DNA of 64,000 nucleotides from an uncultured Pseudomonadota bacterium (GCA_946479515.1 CAMLGF010000015.1:5846-69845), one strand, 5' to 3'; numbered from the stretch's first letter, positions 1 through 11,161 are shown. A program made the numbers and translations. Notes: a model not told the origin generated them from the letters alone.

Positions 1-1044
1 GCGCCGACCGTGAACTGGCTGCAGTTCCAGGCGCAGACGGGCGGCTTCGACGTGCAGGTGATCCGCGACGACCGCTCGCCGTCCCAGCCGAACGGCCGGG
101 CGGTCACGCGGCGCCACTACCGCTACCAGATCCAGGGCCCGCGCGCGGCGCAGGTGCTCGAGAAGCTGCATGGCGGCAAGCTGCCGGAGATTCCATTCTT
201 CAACTTCGACTGGATCAACATCGCGGGCCGGAAGGTTCGCGCGCTGCGTCACGGCATGGCGGGCGAGCCGGGCCTGGAGGTGTTCGGCCCGTACGAGGAG
301 CGCGACGAGATCCGCGCCGCCATTCTCGAGGCGGGCCGGGACGCCGGCATCGTCGCCGTGGGCTCGCGCACCTATGCCAGCAACACGCTCGAGTCCGGCT
401 GGATTCCTTCGCCGCTGCCCGCGGTCTACACCGGCGAGAGCCTGCGCGCCTACCGCGAATGGCTGCCGGCCAGCGGCTACGAGGGCACGGGCTCGCTCGG
501 CGGCAGCTTCGTCGGCGCGAACGTCGAGGACTACTACCTCACGCCGTACGAACTCGGCTACGGGCCGTTCGTGAAGTTCGATCACGAGTTCATCGGCCGT
601 GCGGCGCTCGAGAAGCGCGCGCAGCAGGCGCGGCCGCACCGTCGCAAGGTCACCTTCGAATGGCACGGCGAGGACCTGGGCCGCATCCTCGCCTCACCCT
701 GCATGCGCGACCAGCTGCCGTATAAATTCTTCGACCTGCCGATCGCCAACTACGCTTCGTCGTCGTACGACATGGTGAAGCAGGGTGACCGGATCGTCGG
801 CTTCTCCATGTTCACGGGCTTCAGTCACAACGAGCGCTGCGGGCTGTCGCTCGGCGTGCTCGATCCGGACATCGACCACGGGGCCGAGCTCACGCTGGTC
901 TGGGGCGAGGAGGGCGGCGGCACGGGGAAGCCGACGGTGGAACGCCACCGGCAATGCGAGGTGCGCGTCAGAGTGGCGCCTGCGCCGTATTCGCGCGATG
1001 CGCGCGACACCTACCATGCGGGCTGGCGCACGGCGCAGCGATGA
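1..1044 (+). CDS. LigM/DesA-like tetrahydrofolate-dependent aromatic O-demethylase (5' end outside window)
   Basis: The frame is open from the window edge, so the N-terminus is missing; about 347 C-terminal residues are visible. The protein belongs to the glycine-cleavage T-protein (GcvT) fold. Within it, it looks most like the LigM/DesA group, which moves the methyl group of vanillate, syringate or 3-O-methylgallate to tetrahydrofolate. Supporting stretches are RTYASNTLESGWIPSPLPAV, GTGSLGGSFVGANVEDYY and a C-terminal beta-barrel. LigM is about 470 residues, so roughly a quarter is cut off. The next gene, MetF-like, overlaps by four bases (ATGA), which fits coupled handling of the methyl-THF produced. 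Substrate choice is inference. A dimethylglycine or sarcosine dehydrogenase-type GcvT domain is the main alternative. Confidence 0.75.
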   Translation, partial: APTVNWLQFQAQTGGFDVQVIRDDRSPSQPNGRAVTRRHYRYQIQGPRAAQVLEKLHGGKLPEIPFFNFDWINIAGRKVRALRHGMAGEPGLEVFGPYEERDEIRAAILEAGRDAGIVAVGSRTYASNTLESGWIPSPLPAVYTGESLRAYREWLPASGYEGTGSLGGSFVGANVEDYYLTPYELGYGPFVKFDHEFIGRAALEKRAQQARPHRRKVTFEWHGEDLGRILASPCMRDQLPYKFFDLPIANYASSSYDMVKQGDRIVGFSMFTGFSHNERCGLSLGVLDPDIDHGAELTLVWGEEGGGTGKPTVERHRQCEVRVRVAPAPYSRDARDTYHAGWRTAQR

Positions 1045-1934
1045 ACGCCCGCCCGGCCGGCGCGATCGGTGACTCGACCGCGCGCCGCGTCGCGCGCCTG
1101 GCGAGCTCGGCTTCCATCGAGTTGAACTGCCTCGAGGTCCGCGATCTCGTCGCGGGCCGCGAGCTGCTCCGGCCGGGGCAGCGCATCTTCCTGAGCCATC
1201 TGCCGCGGCAGACGTGGGCGCAGACCCTGGATGCCTGCTCGCAGGTGGCCGCGGCGGGCTGCGCGCCCCTGCCGCACCTGCCGGTGCGGCTGCTGCGCGA
1301 CGAGCGCGAACTCGATGGACTGTTGCGTGCGTTCCGCGAGGCCGGTGCCCACGAACTGCTGCTGATCTCCGGGGACTATCCCGCGTCGCGCGGGCCCTAT
1401 GCCGAAGTGCTGCCTGTGCTACGCAGCGGATGCCTGCAGTCGCACGGCTTCACACGCGTCTCGCTCGCCGGCCATCCGGAAGGCCATCCGGTCGTGCCCG
1501 CGGACGCGATCTGGCGCGCGCAGATCGAGAAGGCAGTGCTGGCCGCCGACCTGGGTCTGCAGGTGTCGCTGGTCACGCAGTTCTTCTTCGAGGCGACGCC
1601 GTTCATCGAATGGTCGCGCAACCTGCGCGCGGCCGGCGTGGCGGCACGCCTGGTCGCCGGACTCGCAGGACCCGCGAGCATCGCCAAACTACTCGCGCTG
1701 GCGCGGCACTGCGGCGTCGGGCCGTCTATCCGCGCACTGGGCTCGCGCCCGGGTACGGCCCTGCGGCTGCTGGGCGACCGGCGGCCCGACGCGCTGCTGC
1801 ACTCGCTCGCGGCAGCCGCCTGGAGCGAGTCCTGCCGGCTCGACGGCATTCACCTGTTCTGTTTCGGTGGTTTCCTGCGCACCGCGCGCTGGCTGCGGCA
1901 GCTGGCCGACGGCACGGGTCGTGAAATGCCGTAG
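1041..1934 (+). CDS. MetF-like methylenetetrahydrofolate reductase family protein
   Basis: 297 residues starting at the ATG that overlaps the stop of the O-demethylase gene (ATGA). The fold looks like the FAD-binding TIM barrel of methylenetetrahydrofolate reductase: an N-terminal strand with SIELNC, the segment HELLLISGDYP where MetF proteins bind FAD, and the late strand VTQFFFEATPFIEW, which matches the conserved T-Q-x-F-F motif. It is divergent from housekeeping MetF. Such divergent copies accompany ligM-type genes and recycle 5-methyl-THF to methylene-THF. The four-base overlap implies translational coupling. The role in C1 recycling follows from this context and is not shown directly. 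Confidence 0.75.
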   Translation: MNARPAGAIGDSTARRVARLASSASIELNCLEVRDLVAGRELLRPGQRIFLSHLPRQTWAQTLDACSQVAAAGCAPLPHLPVRLLRDERELDGLLRAFREAGAHELLLISGDYPASRGPYAEVLPVLRSGCLQSHGFTRVSLAGHPEGHPVVPADAIWRAQIEKAVLAADLGLQVSLVTQFFFEATPFIEWSRNLRAAGVAARLVAGLAGPASIAKLLALARHCGVGPSIRALGSRPGTALRLLGDRRPDALLHSLAAAAWSESCRLDGIHLFCFGGFLRTARWLRQLADGTGREMP

Positions 1935-1948
1935 GCCGCGTCGTCAGC

Positions 1949-3514
1949 TCATTCGAGGGCGACCACCGTAATCGATGCCGGCGCGAGCGTCAGACGCAGC
2001 GAGCCGCCCGCGGCCTGGGCCCGGAAAGGCTTCGGCGCCACCGTGTCCGGCGCGTCGAAGGTATTGACGCTGTCCACTCGAGGTGCGGCGAGGGTTTCGC
2101 CGCGCGCACGCTTCACGGTCGAGCCGGCCACGTCGACGTTTACGTCGGCGCGCTGATTCGGGTCGAGATTGGCCACCGCCAGCCACAGTTTCCCCTGCGC
2201 ATCGCGTGCCGCGATCGCATCCAGGCGCGGCAGCGTGATGTCGCCATGCCTGTAGTTGCCGGCGGACACGCTCACGGGCAGCGAGATTGCGTCCTGGAAC
2301 GGCACGTACAGGCGGAACACGTGATAGGTCGGCGTGAGCAGCATCTTCTCGTGGTCGGTGAGAATCATGGCCTGCAGCACGTTGACCATCTGCGCGATGT
2401 TCGCGCCGCGCACACGCTCGGCGTGGCGCGCGAAGGTGTTGATGTTCAGCGCCGCGATCAGCGCGTCGCGCTGGCTGTTCTGCTGCTCGAGGAATCCCTC
2501 GGGACTGCCCGGTGTGGGCGCGAGCCACGCTCCCCACTCATCGACGACCAGGGCGATTTTCCGCTCCGGGTCGTAGCGGTCCATGATGGCGCCGTGAGTG
2601 CGCAGCAGCCCATCCATGCGTCGCGTGTCGTTCAGCAGCGCGGCGTACTCGTCCTCGCCGAAGCCCGTGGCCTTGAAGGCCGGCGGCCACTTCACCACCG
2701 TGTAGAAGTGCAGCGAGATTCCCTCGATGTCCCAGGCCCAGGTCTTGTTCTGCCATGCTGCCATCACGGCCTGCGTGTATTCGGTGTGCTCCCCGTCGGG
2801 ACCGACGGCGATGCGCCGCATCTTCTGCGCCGGGTTGTAGTTGCGTGAATAGCGCGCGTAGGTCTTGAGCTCTTCGACGTAGTGCTCCGGCGACATCGAA
2901 CCGCCGCAGCCCCAGGATTCATTGCCGATGCCCAGCATGGCGATGCGATAGGGCTCCGGATGTCCATTGGCGGCGCGTTCCTTGCCCAGCGCACTGGGCT
3001 GCGGCGTGGTCAGGTACTCGAGCCAGTCGGCCGCCTCGGCCGGAGTGCCCGAGCCGACGTTGACGGAGATGTAGGCATCCGCTCCGATCTGCTGCACGAA
3101 GTCCATGAATTCGTGGGTGCCGAAGGTGTTCGGCTCGATGACGCCGCCCCAGTTGGGATTCAGCGTGGCCGGGCGGCGCTCGCGCGGCCCGATGCCATTG
3201 CGCCAGTGGTACTCGTCGGCGAAGCAGCCGCCCGGCCAGCGCACGTTGGGTACTTTCAGGGCCTTGAGCGCGGCCACCACGTCGTTGCGGATGCCGCGCG
3301 TGTTGGGGATCGGCGATTCCGGCCCGACCCAGACGCCTTCGTAGAGGCCGCGGCCCAGATGTTCGGCGAACTGGCCGAACAGGTTCCGGTTGAGAGTGGC
3401 GCCCGCGCGGGTCGCGTCGATGGAAATACGCAGCGGTTCGTCGGCGGCGAGCGCGCCGGCGGCTGCGAAATGGCACAGCGCGGCGCAGGCGAGCGCCATC
3501 AGCATCTTCGGCAT
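1949..3514 (-). CDS. Secreted alpha-L-arabinofuranosidase, GH51 family
   Basis: 521 residues with a Sec signal peptide (about residues 1-24, hydrophobic core then ALAADE). The catalytic domain is a GH51 (beta/alpha)8 barrel. The acid/base glutamate is E199 in GIGNESWG and the nucleophile is E326 in VVDEWGAW; NVRWPGGCFADEYHWRNGIG around residues 90-109 is another typical GH51 block. A C-terminal beta-sandwich begins around residue 420. The enzyme should release terminal arabinofuranosyl groups from arabinoxylan or arabinan in the periplasm or outside the cell. It faces the MetF-like gene across a 14-bp gap and is divergent from the receptor-halogenase operon, which suggests a shared polysaccharide locus. 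Confidence 0.93.
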   Translation of the reverse strand: MPKMLMALACAALCHFAAAGALAADEPLRISIDATRAGATLNRNLFGQFAEHLGRGLYEGVWVGPESPIPNTRGIRNDVVAALKALKVPNVRWPGGCFADEYHWRNGIGPRERRPATLNPNWGGVIEPNTFGTHEFMDFVQQIGADAYISVNVGSGTPAEAADWLEYLTTPQPSALGKERAANGHPEPYRIAMLGIGNESWGCGGSMSPEHYVEELKTYARYSRNYNPAQKMRRIAVGPDGEHTEYTQAVMAAWQNKTWAWDIEGISLHFYTVVKWPPAFKATGFGEDEYAALLNDTRRMDGLLRTHGAIMDRYDPERKIALVVDEWGAWLAPTPGSPEGFLEQQNSQRDALIAALNINTFARHAERVRGANIAQMVNVLQAMILTDHEKMLLTPTYHVFRLYVPFQDAISLPVSVSAGNYRHGDITLPRLDAIAARDAQGKLWLAVANLDPNQRADVNVDVAGSTVKRARGETLAAPRVDSVNTFDAPDTVAPKPFRAQAAGGSLRLTLAPASITVVALE

Positions 3515-3755
3515 GAAATCCCCCCTGATATCGATGCGGCGCCCAACTTAGCACCGACCGTCGCCGCATGACAGCCAGGGCCTGCGTGGGGTCTTTCACT
3601 ATGGGAATCGACTTTCATTAAGCGAATCGGTGAATACCAAAACGGATATTGCAAGCGGGTTTTTCTTGACAAGTCTCGTAGCGGAGCGGGAGCCTAGGTG
3701 CGCGGATTGATTAGTTAGTACCGAAGCAGAAATCTCTTAAGAAGGGGGAGACTTC
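3515..3755. promoter_or_regulatory. Divergent intergenic region, promoter side of the receptor-halogenase operon
   Basis: This stretch separates the divergent arabinofuranosidase gene from the short peptide ORF and the TonB receptor. It is clearly richer in A and T than its neighbours, as expected for a promoter. A TTGACA hexamer lies at 3666-3671, but no good -10 box follows at 16-18 bp spacing, so no exact promoter can be called. I see no RNA gene or long repeat here. Confidence 0.3.
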
Positions 3756-3818
3756 ATGTCACCAGCTCATCCTGGAGGCGCCACCGCGGTGGTGCCCGTC
3801 ATTCCATATTGGTTCTAG
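3756..3818 (+). CDS. Candidate 20-residue peptide in the leader of the receptor-halogenase operon
   Basis: A 20-codon ORF starts at ATG 3756 behind a strong purine-rich site (AAGGGGGAG, 3740-3748) and stops at TAG 3816. The product is MSPAHPGGATAVVPVIPYWF: a Pro/Gly/Val-rich body ending in Pro-Tyr-Trp-Phe. It lies about 180 bp before the TonB-dependent receptor, on the same strand, and the operon continues with a tryptophan halogenase. The ribosome-binding site is better than many in the window. The codons for GATAV cover a 12-bp palindrome (CCACCGCGGTGG). Possible readings are a secreted or modified peptide, a translated leader controlling the operon, or a chance ORF. No family is recognised. 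Confidence 0.4.
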   Translation: MSPAHPGGATAVVPVIPYWF

Positions 3819-3997
3819 ACGGTGGCTCCGGCCCGAGAGCCGCGACGCCACGGTGGCCCACGCGCGCAGGAGCGCGTGCCGGTGCGCCGGGCGAACGGTT
3901 CACGATCCGGCGTCACACCCAGGCAGGCTGGTACGGAAACTCGCTGAAGTCCGAAGACGGTCCGTCGGACCGATTCATGTCCTAAGAGGGAGACAGT

Positions 3998-6900
3998 ATG
4001 AAAATCAGAGAGAAGCGTCTTTGGAGGGCGTCGCAGGCGGCGCTCATTTCCGCCACGTCATTGCTGAGCGGGCTGGCGATTGCCCAGGACGCGGGCCCCA
4101 CGGCTTCGCCGCAACGCGGCGAGGAAGCGGAGACGGTCGCCGATACCATCGTCGTGACCGGCACCAGCATCAAGGGCGTCGCGCCCATCGGTTCGAGTCT
4201 CGTGTCCGTGGGCGAGGTCGATCTGGAAAAGTCGGCGGCCATCAATCTTTCCACGCTGGTCAACACGATTCCCGCACTGACCACCAACGGCTCGCTGGCC
4301 CAGGGTGAAAACCTGTGGTCGTTCTATTCGCCGCAAATCCATCAGCTGGGCGGCTCCTCGTCGAACACCACGCTGGTGGTCATCGATGGCATGCGCATGC
4401 CCGGAGGTGGCGCGCAGTTCAGCCAGACGGATCCGAACATTCTTCCGACCTCGGCCATGCAGCGCGTCGACGTGCTGGCCGACGGCGCCTCGTCGGTGTA
4501 CGGCTCGGACGCCGTGGCCGGCGTGGTCAATTTCGTCACGCGGCGCACGTTCGAGGGCCTGCAGATCGGCACCTCGTATGGCTCCGCCGACAGCTATGAC
4601 AACTGGGACCTGAACGCCATCTGGGGCAAGACCTGGGAAACCGGCGGCGTGTATGTCGCCAGCCAGTACAGCTATGCCTCGGACCTGTTGGTGAAGGATC
4701 GCGACTGGGCGAGCCGCGGCGACTACCGCGACATCGGCGGCTCGAACACCAACGGTTTCACCTGCGAACCCGCGACCATGCGCGTGACCGGCGTGAACAC
4801 CGGTACCGCGCCGGGCAACGGCGAGGTCTTCCTGACGCCGGACTCGACCACCTCGGTGGCGAACAACGCGGCGCTGAACGGCGTGTGCAACAACTCGGTG
4901 TACAACACGTTCATTCCCTCGCAGTACCGCCTCAACGGCATGATCAAGGTGGTCAACGATTTCAGCGACAACTTCTCGGTGACCGCCTCGCTGCTCTACA
5001 ACCGCAACCAGACCCACCAGGACTCCGGTCCCGGCCAGCTCAACAACGCCACGGTGTTCGGCACCGGCGCGGGCGCCACCGGCCAGCAGAATCCGTTCTT
5101 CACCGCGCCCGCCGGCTCGCCCGATGCCAACACCGAGGTCATCAGCTGGCTCGCGCTGCGCGATGACGGCAAGTACGGCTACACCGAGTCGCAGCAGGAC
5201 GTGGTCTACGGCAACCTGGTCGCCGACTACAAGTTCAATGACAGGTGGTCGCTGACGTTTGCCGATTCCTTCGGCTGGAATCGCTCCTCGCTCGACGGCT
5301 TCAAGCAGTTCTGCGGCGCCTGCGCGACGCTGGCCCTGAACGGCACGACGCAGTCGAGCGGCAGCACGACAGCCTCGAGCATCGCCGGCCAGAACGTGGT
5401 GGTGCTGCAGCTGCCGCTGACCACGACCAATGCACTAGACGTCTGGAACGCGGGTTCCGGCAACCAGACGAATCCACTGGTGCTGAACGCGCTCTACACT
5501 GCCAACTCGCAGAACAACAACTACAACACGTTCAACCAGGCCCGCCTGGTGCTGAACGGCGAATTGTTCGACATGCCCGCCGGCCCGCTGCGCCTCGCCG
5601 TGGGTGCCGAGCAGATGTGGCAGGACCAGCAGTTCAAGCTGAGCGGTGGCAACAACACCGGCCCGACGACCACGGGCTCCGGCTACCGCGTGTTCAACTA
5701 CAACCGCGACATCACCTCGCTGTTCGCCGAAGTCGCGGTGCCGATCGTCTCGCCCGACATGGACATCCCGCTGATGCATCAGATCGACCTGAGCCTGGCG
5801 GTGCGCAACGACGACTTCTCGGACGTGGGTGACACCACCAATCCGAAGTACGGCATCAACTGGGATCTCATGCAGGGTCTGCGCGTCCGCGCGAACTATG
5901 CCGAGTCGTTCGTGGCGCCGCCCATCGCCGTCATCGGCGATGCCTCGCAGGGCTACCTGTACGCCTCGGGCAGCGTCGGTCCGACGGGTACGTTGAACGT
6001 GCCGGTGGAGTTGTATCCCACGGTCACGGGCGTGGAGGGCGCGGTGATCGCCAACACCAACACGCCCTGCACGGCGGGCAACGTCACCTCGTCGTCGGTG
6101 TGCACCATCGGGCAGAACAACTGGGCCATGCGTCGCCAGCTGGGTGGCGGCTACTCGAACATGGGCCCGCAGTTCGGTGAGAGCTACTCGTTCGGCATCG
6201 ACTTCGCGCCCACGTGGCTCGAAGGATTCCGTGGCGGCGTGACGTTCTTCCACAACACCTTCACCGGTGGTGTGAACTCGCCCTCGCCGGCGTCGATCAC
6301 GGCTTCCGGGTCGCCGCTGCTGACGCTGTGCCCGGGAACGGCCTCCGACGGCCGCACCGGCTGCAGCATGGCGCAGATCCTCGAGTTCGCGAACGTGGCG
6401 AACGGCGCGACCATCGGCGGCTCCATTCCGCCCACGGTCGTGTACCTCATCGACCAGAGCGCTCGTAACTGGCTGAACCTGTACATCGAAGGTTACGACG
6501 CCCAACTCGGGTACAACTTCAACATCGGCGAGAAGGTGAAGGCGCGGCTCGGCGTCACCGGGACGTACTTCACCAAGTTCGACCAGAATTTCGGCGAGAC
6601 GCCGAAGTTCTCGGTGCTGAACACCTCGGGCTTCAACGGCGTGTTCCCGTCCATCCAGTTCAAGTCGCGCGCCAGCGCGGGCTTCGACGTGGGCAAGCTG
6701 TCGGCGGATCTGTTCTGGAACCACACCGGCAGCTACAAGAACTGGAGTGGCAGCACCATCGAGCCGCTCACTCGCGATGCCAATGGCAACCCGAATGGCG
6801 GCGGTGACACGGTGGACGCCACCAACACCTTCGACCTGCACATGTCGTACAAGCTCGGCTTCGGCCAGACCTTCGACGACATCGGCTTGTCGCTGGACGT

Positions 6901-7039
6901 GCGTAACCTGACCGATGAAGACCCCGAGTTCTTCAACGGCAACCTGGGTGGCTTCATGGGTGGCGCCTGGGGTTACGACAACTACAACGCCAATCCGATC
7001 GGTCGCCAGGTGACCCTCGCCGTCAGGATGAACTTCTGA
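3998..7039 (+). CDS. TonB-dependent outer-membrane receptor
   Basis: 1013 residues. A signal peptide ends around residue 30 (GLAIAQ/DAG). A TonB-box-like stretch (DTIVVTG, residues 49-55) leads into the plug domain, with plug motifs such as VVIDGMRMPGGG and VDVLADGASSVYGSDAVAGVVN. A large beta-barrel ends in the aromatic C-terminal residue typical of outer-membrane proteins (AVRMNF). The start at 3998 follows GAGGGAGAC. It should import a large substrate across the outer membrane with TonB energy. The Asn/Gly-rich extracellular loops and the neighbouring arabinofuranosidase and esterase suggest an oligosaccharide or plant glycoconjugate. It is the first large gene of an operon with the halogenase, 58 bp downstream. 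Confidence 0.93.
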   Translation: MKIREKRLWRASQAALISATSLLSGLAIAQDAGPTASPQRGEEAETVADTIVVTGTSIKGVAPIGSSLVSVGEVDLEKSAAINLSTLVNTIPALTTNGSLAQGENLWSFYSPQIHQLGGSSSNTTLVVIDGMRMPGGGAQFSQTDPNILPTSAMQRVDVLADGASSVYGSDAVAGVVNFVTRRTFEGLQIGTSYGSADSYDNWDLNAIWGKTWETGGVYVASQYSYASDLLVKDRDWASRGDYRDIGGSNTNGFTCEPATMRVTGVNTGTAPGNGEVFLTPDSTTSVANNAALNGVCNNSVYNTFIPSQYRLNGMIKVVNDFSDNFSVTASLLYNRNQTHQDSGPGQLNNATVFGTGAGATGQQNPFFTAPAGSPDANTEVISWLALRDDGKYGYTESQQDVVYGNLVADYKFNDRWSLTFADSFGWNRSSLDGFKQFCGACATLALNGTTQSSGSTTASSIAGQNVVVLQLPLTTTNALDVWNAGSGNQTNPLVLNALYTANSQNNNYNTFNQARLVLNGELFDMPAGPLRLAVGAEQMWQDQQFKLSGGNNTGPTTTGSGYRVFNYNRDITSLFAEVAVPIVSPDMDIPLMHQIDLSLAVRNDDFSDVGDTTNPKYGINWDLMQGLRVRANYAESFVAPPIAVIGDASQGYLYASGSVGPTGTLNVPVELYPTVTGVEGAVIANTNTPCTAGNVTSSSVCTIGQNNWAMRRQLGGGYSNMGPQFGESYSFGIDFAPTWLEGFRGGVTFFHNTFTGGVNSPSPASITASGSPLLTLCPGTASDGRTGCSMAQILEFANVANGATIGGSIPPTVVYLIDQSARNWLNLYIEGYDAQLGYNFNIGEKVKARLGVTGTYFTKFDQNFGETPKFSVLNTSGFNGVFPSIQFKSRASAGFDVGKLSADLFWNHTGSYKNWSGSTIEPLTRDANGNPNGGGDTVDATNTFDLHMSYKLGFGQTFDDIGLSLDVRNLTDEDPEFFNGNLGGFMGGAWGYDNYNANPIGRQVTLAVRMNF

Positions 7040-7056
7040 CCGGCATCCTCGCCGAG

Positions 7057-7082
7057 CCCGCTCCGTCGCCAGACGGGGCGGG
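7057..7082 (+). terminator. Intercistronic hairpin between receptor and halogenase genes
   Basis: CCCGCTCCGTC (7057-7067), the loop GCCA, and GACGGGGCGGG (7072-7082) form an 11-bp stem with one G-U pair. There is no T-run after it and the next gene starts at 7098. It may lower downstream expression or protect the receptor mRNA end, rather than act as a full terminator. Confidence 0.45.
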
Positions 7083-7097
7083 CCGTCGGGGCCTCCG

Positions 7098-8609
7098 ATG
7101 AGTCAGGGCATCCTGAAACAGATCGTCATCGTCGGCGGCGGTGCCGCCGGCTGGATGACGGCCGCTGCGCTGTCGCGGGTGCTGCGACCGGGCGACGTTT
7201 CCGTGACGCTGGTCGAGTCCGACGAGATCGGCATCATCGGCGTGGGGGAGGCGACCATCCCCGACATGCTGCAGTTCAACCTGTTCCTCGGCATTCCCGA
7301 GGCGGAGTTGATGCGCGCCACGCAGGCGACGTTCAAGCTGGGCATCGAGTTCGCCGGCTGGTCGCGCGACGGCGAGCGCTACTTCCATCCCTTCGGTTTT
7401 CACGGCGTCGATATCGACGGTATCGACTTCCATCAATTCTGGTTGCATTGCCGTGCGCACGGCCATGCGCATGCGATCGGCGATTACTGCCTGACGGAAA
7501 TCGTCGCCCGCAGGAACAAATTCGGTTTCCCCGACCTGCGCGTGCCGGGCGCGCCAGCGTCCTACCTGCGCTACGCCTATCATTTCGACGCGGCGCTGTA
7601 CGCCGGCTTCCTGCGACGTTACGCCGAGAAGCGCGGCATCAGCCGTGTCGAAGGCAAGGTCACGGAGGTGCTGCGCGATGCACAGAGCGGCGACCTGACC
7701 GGCGTCAGGCTGGCGAGCGGCCAGGTGGTGACGGGGGACTTCTTCTTCGACTGCACGGGCTTCAGATCGCTGCTGCTCGACAAGACGCTGGGCGTGCCCT
7801 GGGTGGACTGGCGCCACTGGCTGCCCTGCGACGGCGCACTGGCGGTGGCGTGTCCGCACGACGGGCCGCCCGTGCCCTACACGCGCTCGACCGCCAAGAC
7901 AGCGGGCTGGCAGTGGAAAATCCCGACGCAGCGTCGCACCGGCAATGGCCACATCTTCTGCAGCGAGTTCATGAGCGTGGACGAGGCCACGTCGATGCTG
8001 ATCGACGGCCTCGATGGCGCGCCGATGGGCGCGCCGCGCCTCATCCGTTTCGCGACCGGCCATCGCCAGCAATTCTGGGAGCGCAACTGCGTGGCGATCG
8101 GCCTGTCCTCCGGCTTTCTCGAGCCGCTGGAATCGACCTCGCTGTATCTCATACGCCAGGGCATCAGCCGGTTCATTGCGCTGTTCCCCGATGCGTCGCA
8201 GCCGGCCATCCTGCGCGACGAGTACAACCGCTGGATGCGCAAGGACTTCGAGCAGGTGCGCGATCTGCTGGTGCTGCATTATTTCGCCAATCAGCGCGAC
8301 GAGCCGTTCTGGCGGCATTGCCGGAACATGACGCTCCCCGAGACCCTGGCGCGCCGGCTGGCGCTGTTCAGCGCCGGCGGGCGTTTCCTGCGCAACGAGG
8401 GCGAGTTGTTTCCCAGCGCGAGCTGGGTGGCGGTGATGCTCGGGCAGAACATCGTGCCGCGAGCCATCGATCCGCTGGTGAGCTCGCGACCCGTCGGGGA
8501 AATCGAGTCCAAACTTCAGTTGCTGCGGCGGGCCATGAACGACTACGCCGACAGTCTGCCCTCGCACGAGGATTCGCTGCGGGGCTACTGCGCATCGTTG
8601 GCCGCCTGA
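7098..8609 (+). CDS. Flavin-dependent tryptophan halogenase family protein
   Basis: 503 residues. The FAD-binding GxGxxG is at residues 13-18 (GGGAAG). The lysine that corresponds to the catalytic Lys79 of PrnA is K80 in ATFKLGIEF. The halogenase signature WxWxIP is W271-Q-W273-K-I275-P276, and FLEPLESTS follows around residue 340. All key residues are therefore present, and length and spacing match PrnA (about 540 residues). The family uses FADH2, oxygen and halide to chlorinate or brominate an indole. Homologues beside TonB receptors are common in Xanthomonadales and Caulobacterales, and their natural substrates are mostly unknown. No flavin reductase gene is nearby. Confidence 0.9.
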   Translation: MSQGILKQIVIVGGGAAGWMTAAALSRVLRPGDVSVTLVESDEIGIIGVGEATIPDMLQFNLFLGIPEAELMRATQATFKLGIEFAGWSRDGERYFHPFGFHGVDIDGIDFHQFWLHCRAHGHAHAIGDYCLTEIVARRNKFGFPDLRVPGAPASYLRYAYHFDAALYAGFLRRYAEKRGISRVEGKVTEVLRDAQSGDLTGVRLASGQVVTGDFFFDCTGFRSLLLDKTLGVPWVDWRHWLPCDGALAVACPHDGPPVPYTRSTAKTAGWQWKIPTQRRTGNGHIFCSEFMSVDEATSMLIDGLDGAPMGAPRLIRFATGHRQQFWERNCVAIGLSSGFLEPLESTSLYLIRQGISRFIALFPDASQPAILRDEYNRWMRKDFEQVRDLLVLHYFANQRDEPFWRHCRNMTLPETLARRLALFSAGGRFLRNEGELFPSASWVAVMLGQNIVPRAIDPLVSSRPVGEIESKLQLLRRAMNDYADSLPSHEDSLRGYCASLAA

Positions 8610-8826
8610 TGCCGCTGCAAACCGCATTCGATCCGCGCCGCTTTCAAACGGTCGGCGGTGCCGTCACCAGGAGCTGGTATCGCCGGCGGATGTCCGCCCG
8701 ACGGCGAACGGACAGCTCCCGCCTCACGGCGGCAAACAGTGGTGGCGGTCCGTCGGCCGCGCTGGCGGCAAGGATCGAAGAGTGACCTCGGGGGAGCCGA
8801 CGCGGCTTCTCCCGGGTGCGTCACGC

Positions 8827-8869
8827 ATGAGGCTGCCGTGCTCGGATTCCCCCCACACGGCAGCCTCAT
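8827..8869 (+). terminator. Rho-independent-like terminator after the halogenase gene
   Basis: A perfect 14-bp inverted repeat: left arm 8827-8840 (ATGAGGCTGCCGTG), right arm 8856-8869, with a 15-nt loop, followed by TCCTTTCTC. It lies between the halogenase stop (8609) and the esterase start (8905) and probably separates the two transcription units. The rest of 8610-8826 holds no gene I can support. Confidence 0.7.
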
Positions 8870-8895
8870 TCCTTTCTCGACCCGCGGAACTTTGA

Positions 8896-10873
<1,978 letters not shown>

Positions 10874-10890
10874 GTGACGGGAGATTACCC

Positions 10891-10936
10891 GCGCGCGCCA
10901 TTTTGCGGAAATTCCGCCGCATTGGCTGGCGCGCGC
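10891..10936. promoter_or_regulatory. Nested inverted repeat upstream of the iclR-type gene, candidate operator
   Basis: A perfect palindrome with one central base, GCGGAA-A-TTCCGC (10905-10917), starts 32 bases before the regulator start codon. It is flanked by a second pair of 10-bp arms, GCGCGCGCCA (10891-10900) and TGGCGCGCGC (10927-10936). The GGAAATTCC core resembles operators of IclR-type proteins. The 288-bp intergenic region also serves the divergent lipoprotein gene at 11162. No other structure is evident in it. Confidence 0.45.
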
Positions 10937-11161
10937 GCCAGGGAAGACCTGCGCGCATCACAAAACCTTCACGTGAACGCGCAGGCGTTGGTTCTGCAAT
11001 ACGCCTGTCATCCACGCGCCTTTTAATGGCGCGCGTCGGCTCGATTCGTTTCGCGCCGTCATCACTACAAACAAACATCAGTACCGAATTTCCCGGCCGT
11101 GCGCGCCATGCGCGCGTCCGCAACCCGATTGCAACGAATCAGAAGTCAGGAGAAAGAACGC

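Noticed and set aside
3666..3694. TTGACA hexamer as a sigma-70 promoter for the peptide and receptor
   Set aside because: No acceptable -10 box at 16-18 bp spacing; only mentioned as part of the intergenic region.
8609..8785. 58-codon ORF starting in the halogenase stop codon
   Set aside because: It overlaps by TGATG but has biased, Arg/Ala-rich composition and no ribosome-binding site. It continues a long out-of-frame shadow of the halogenase gene.
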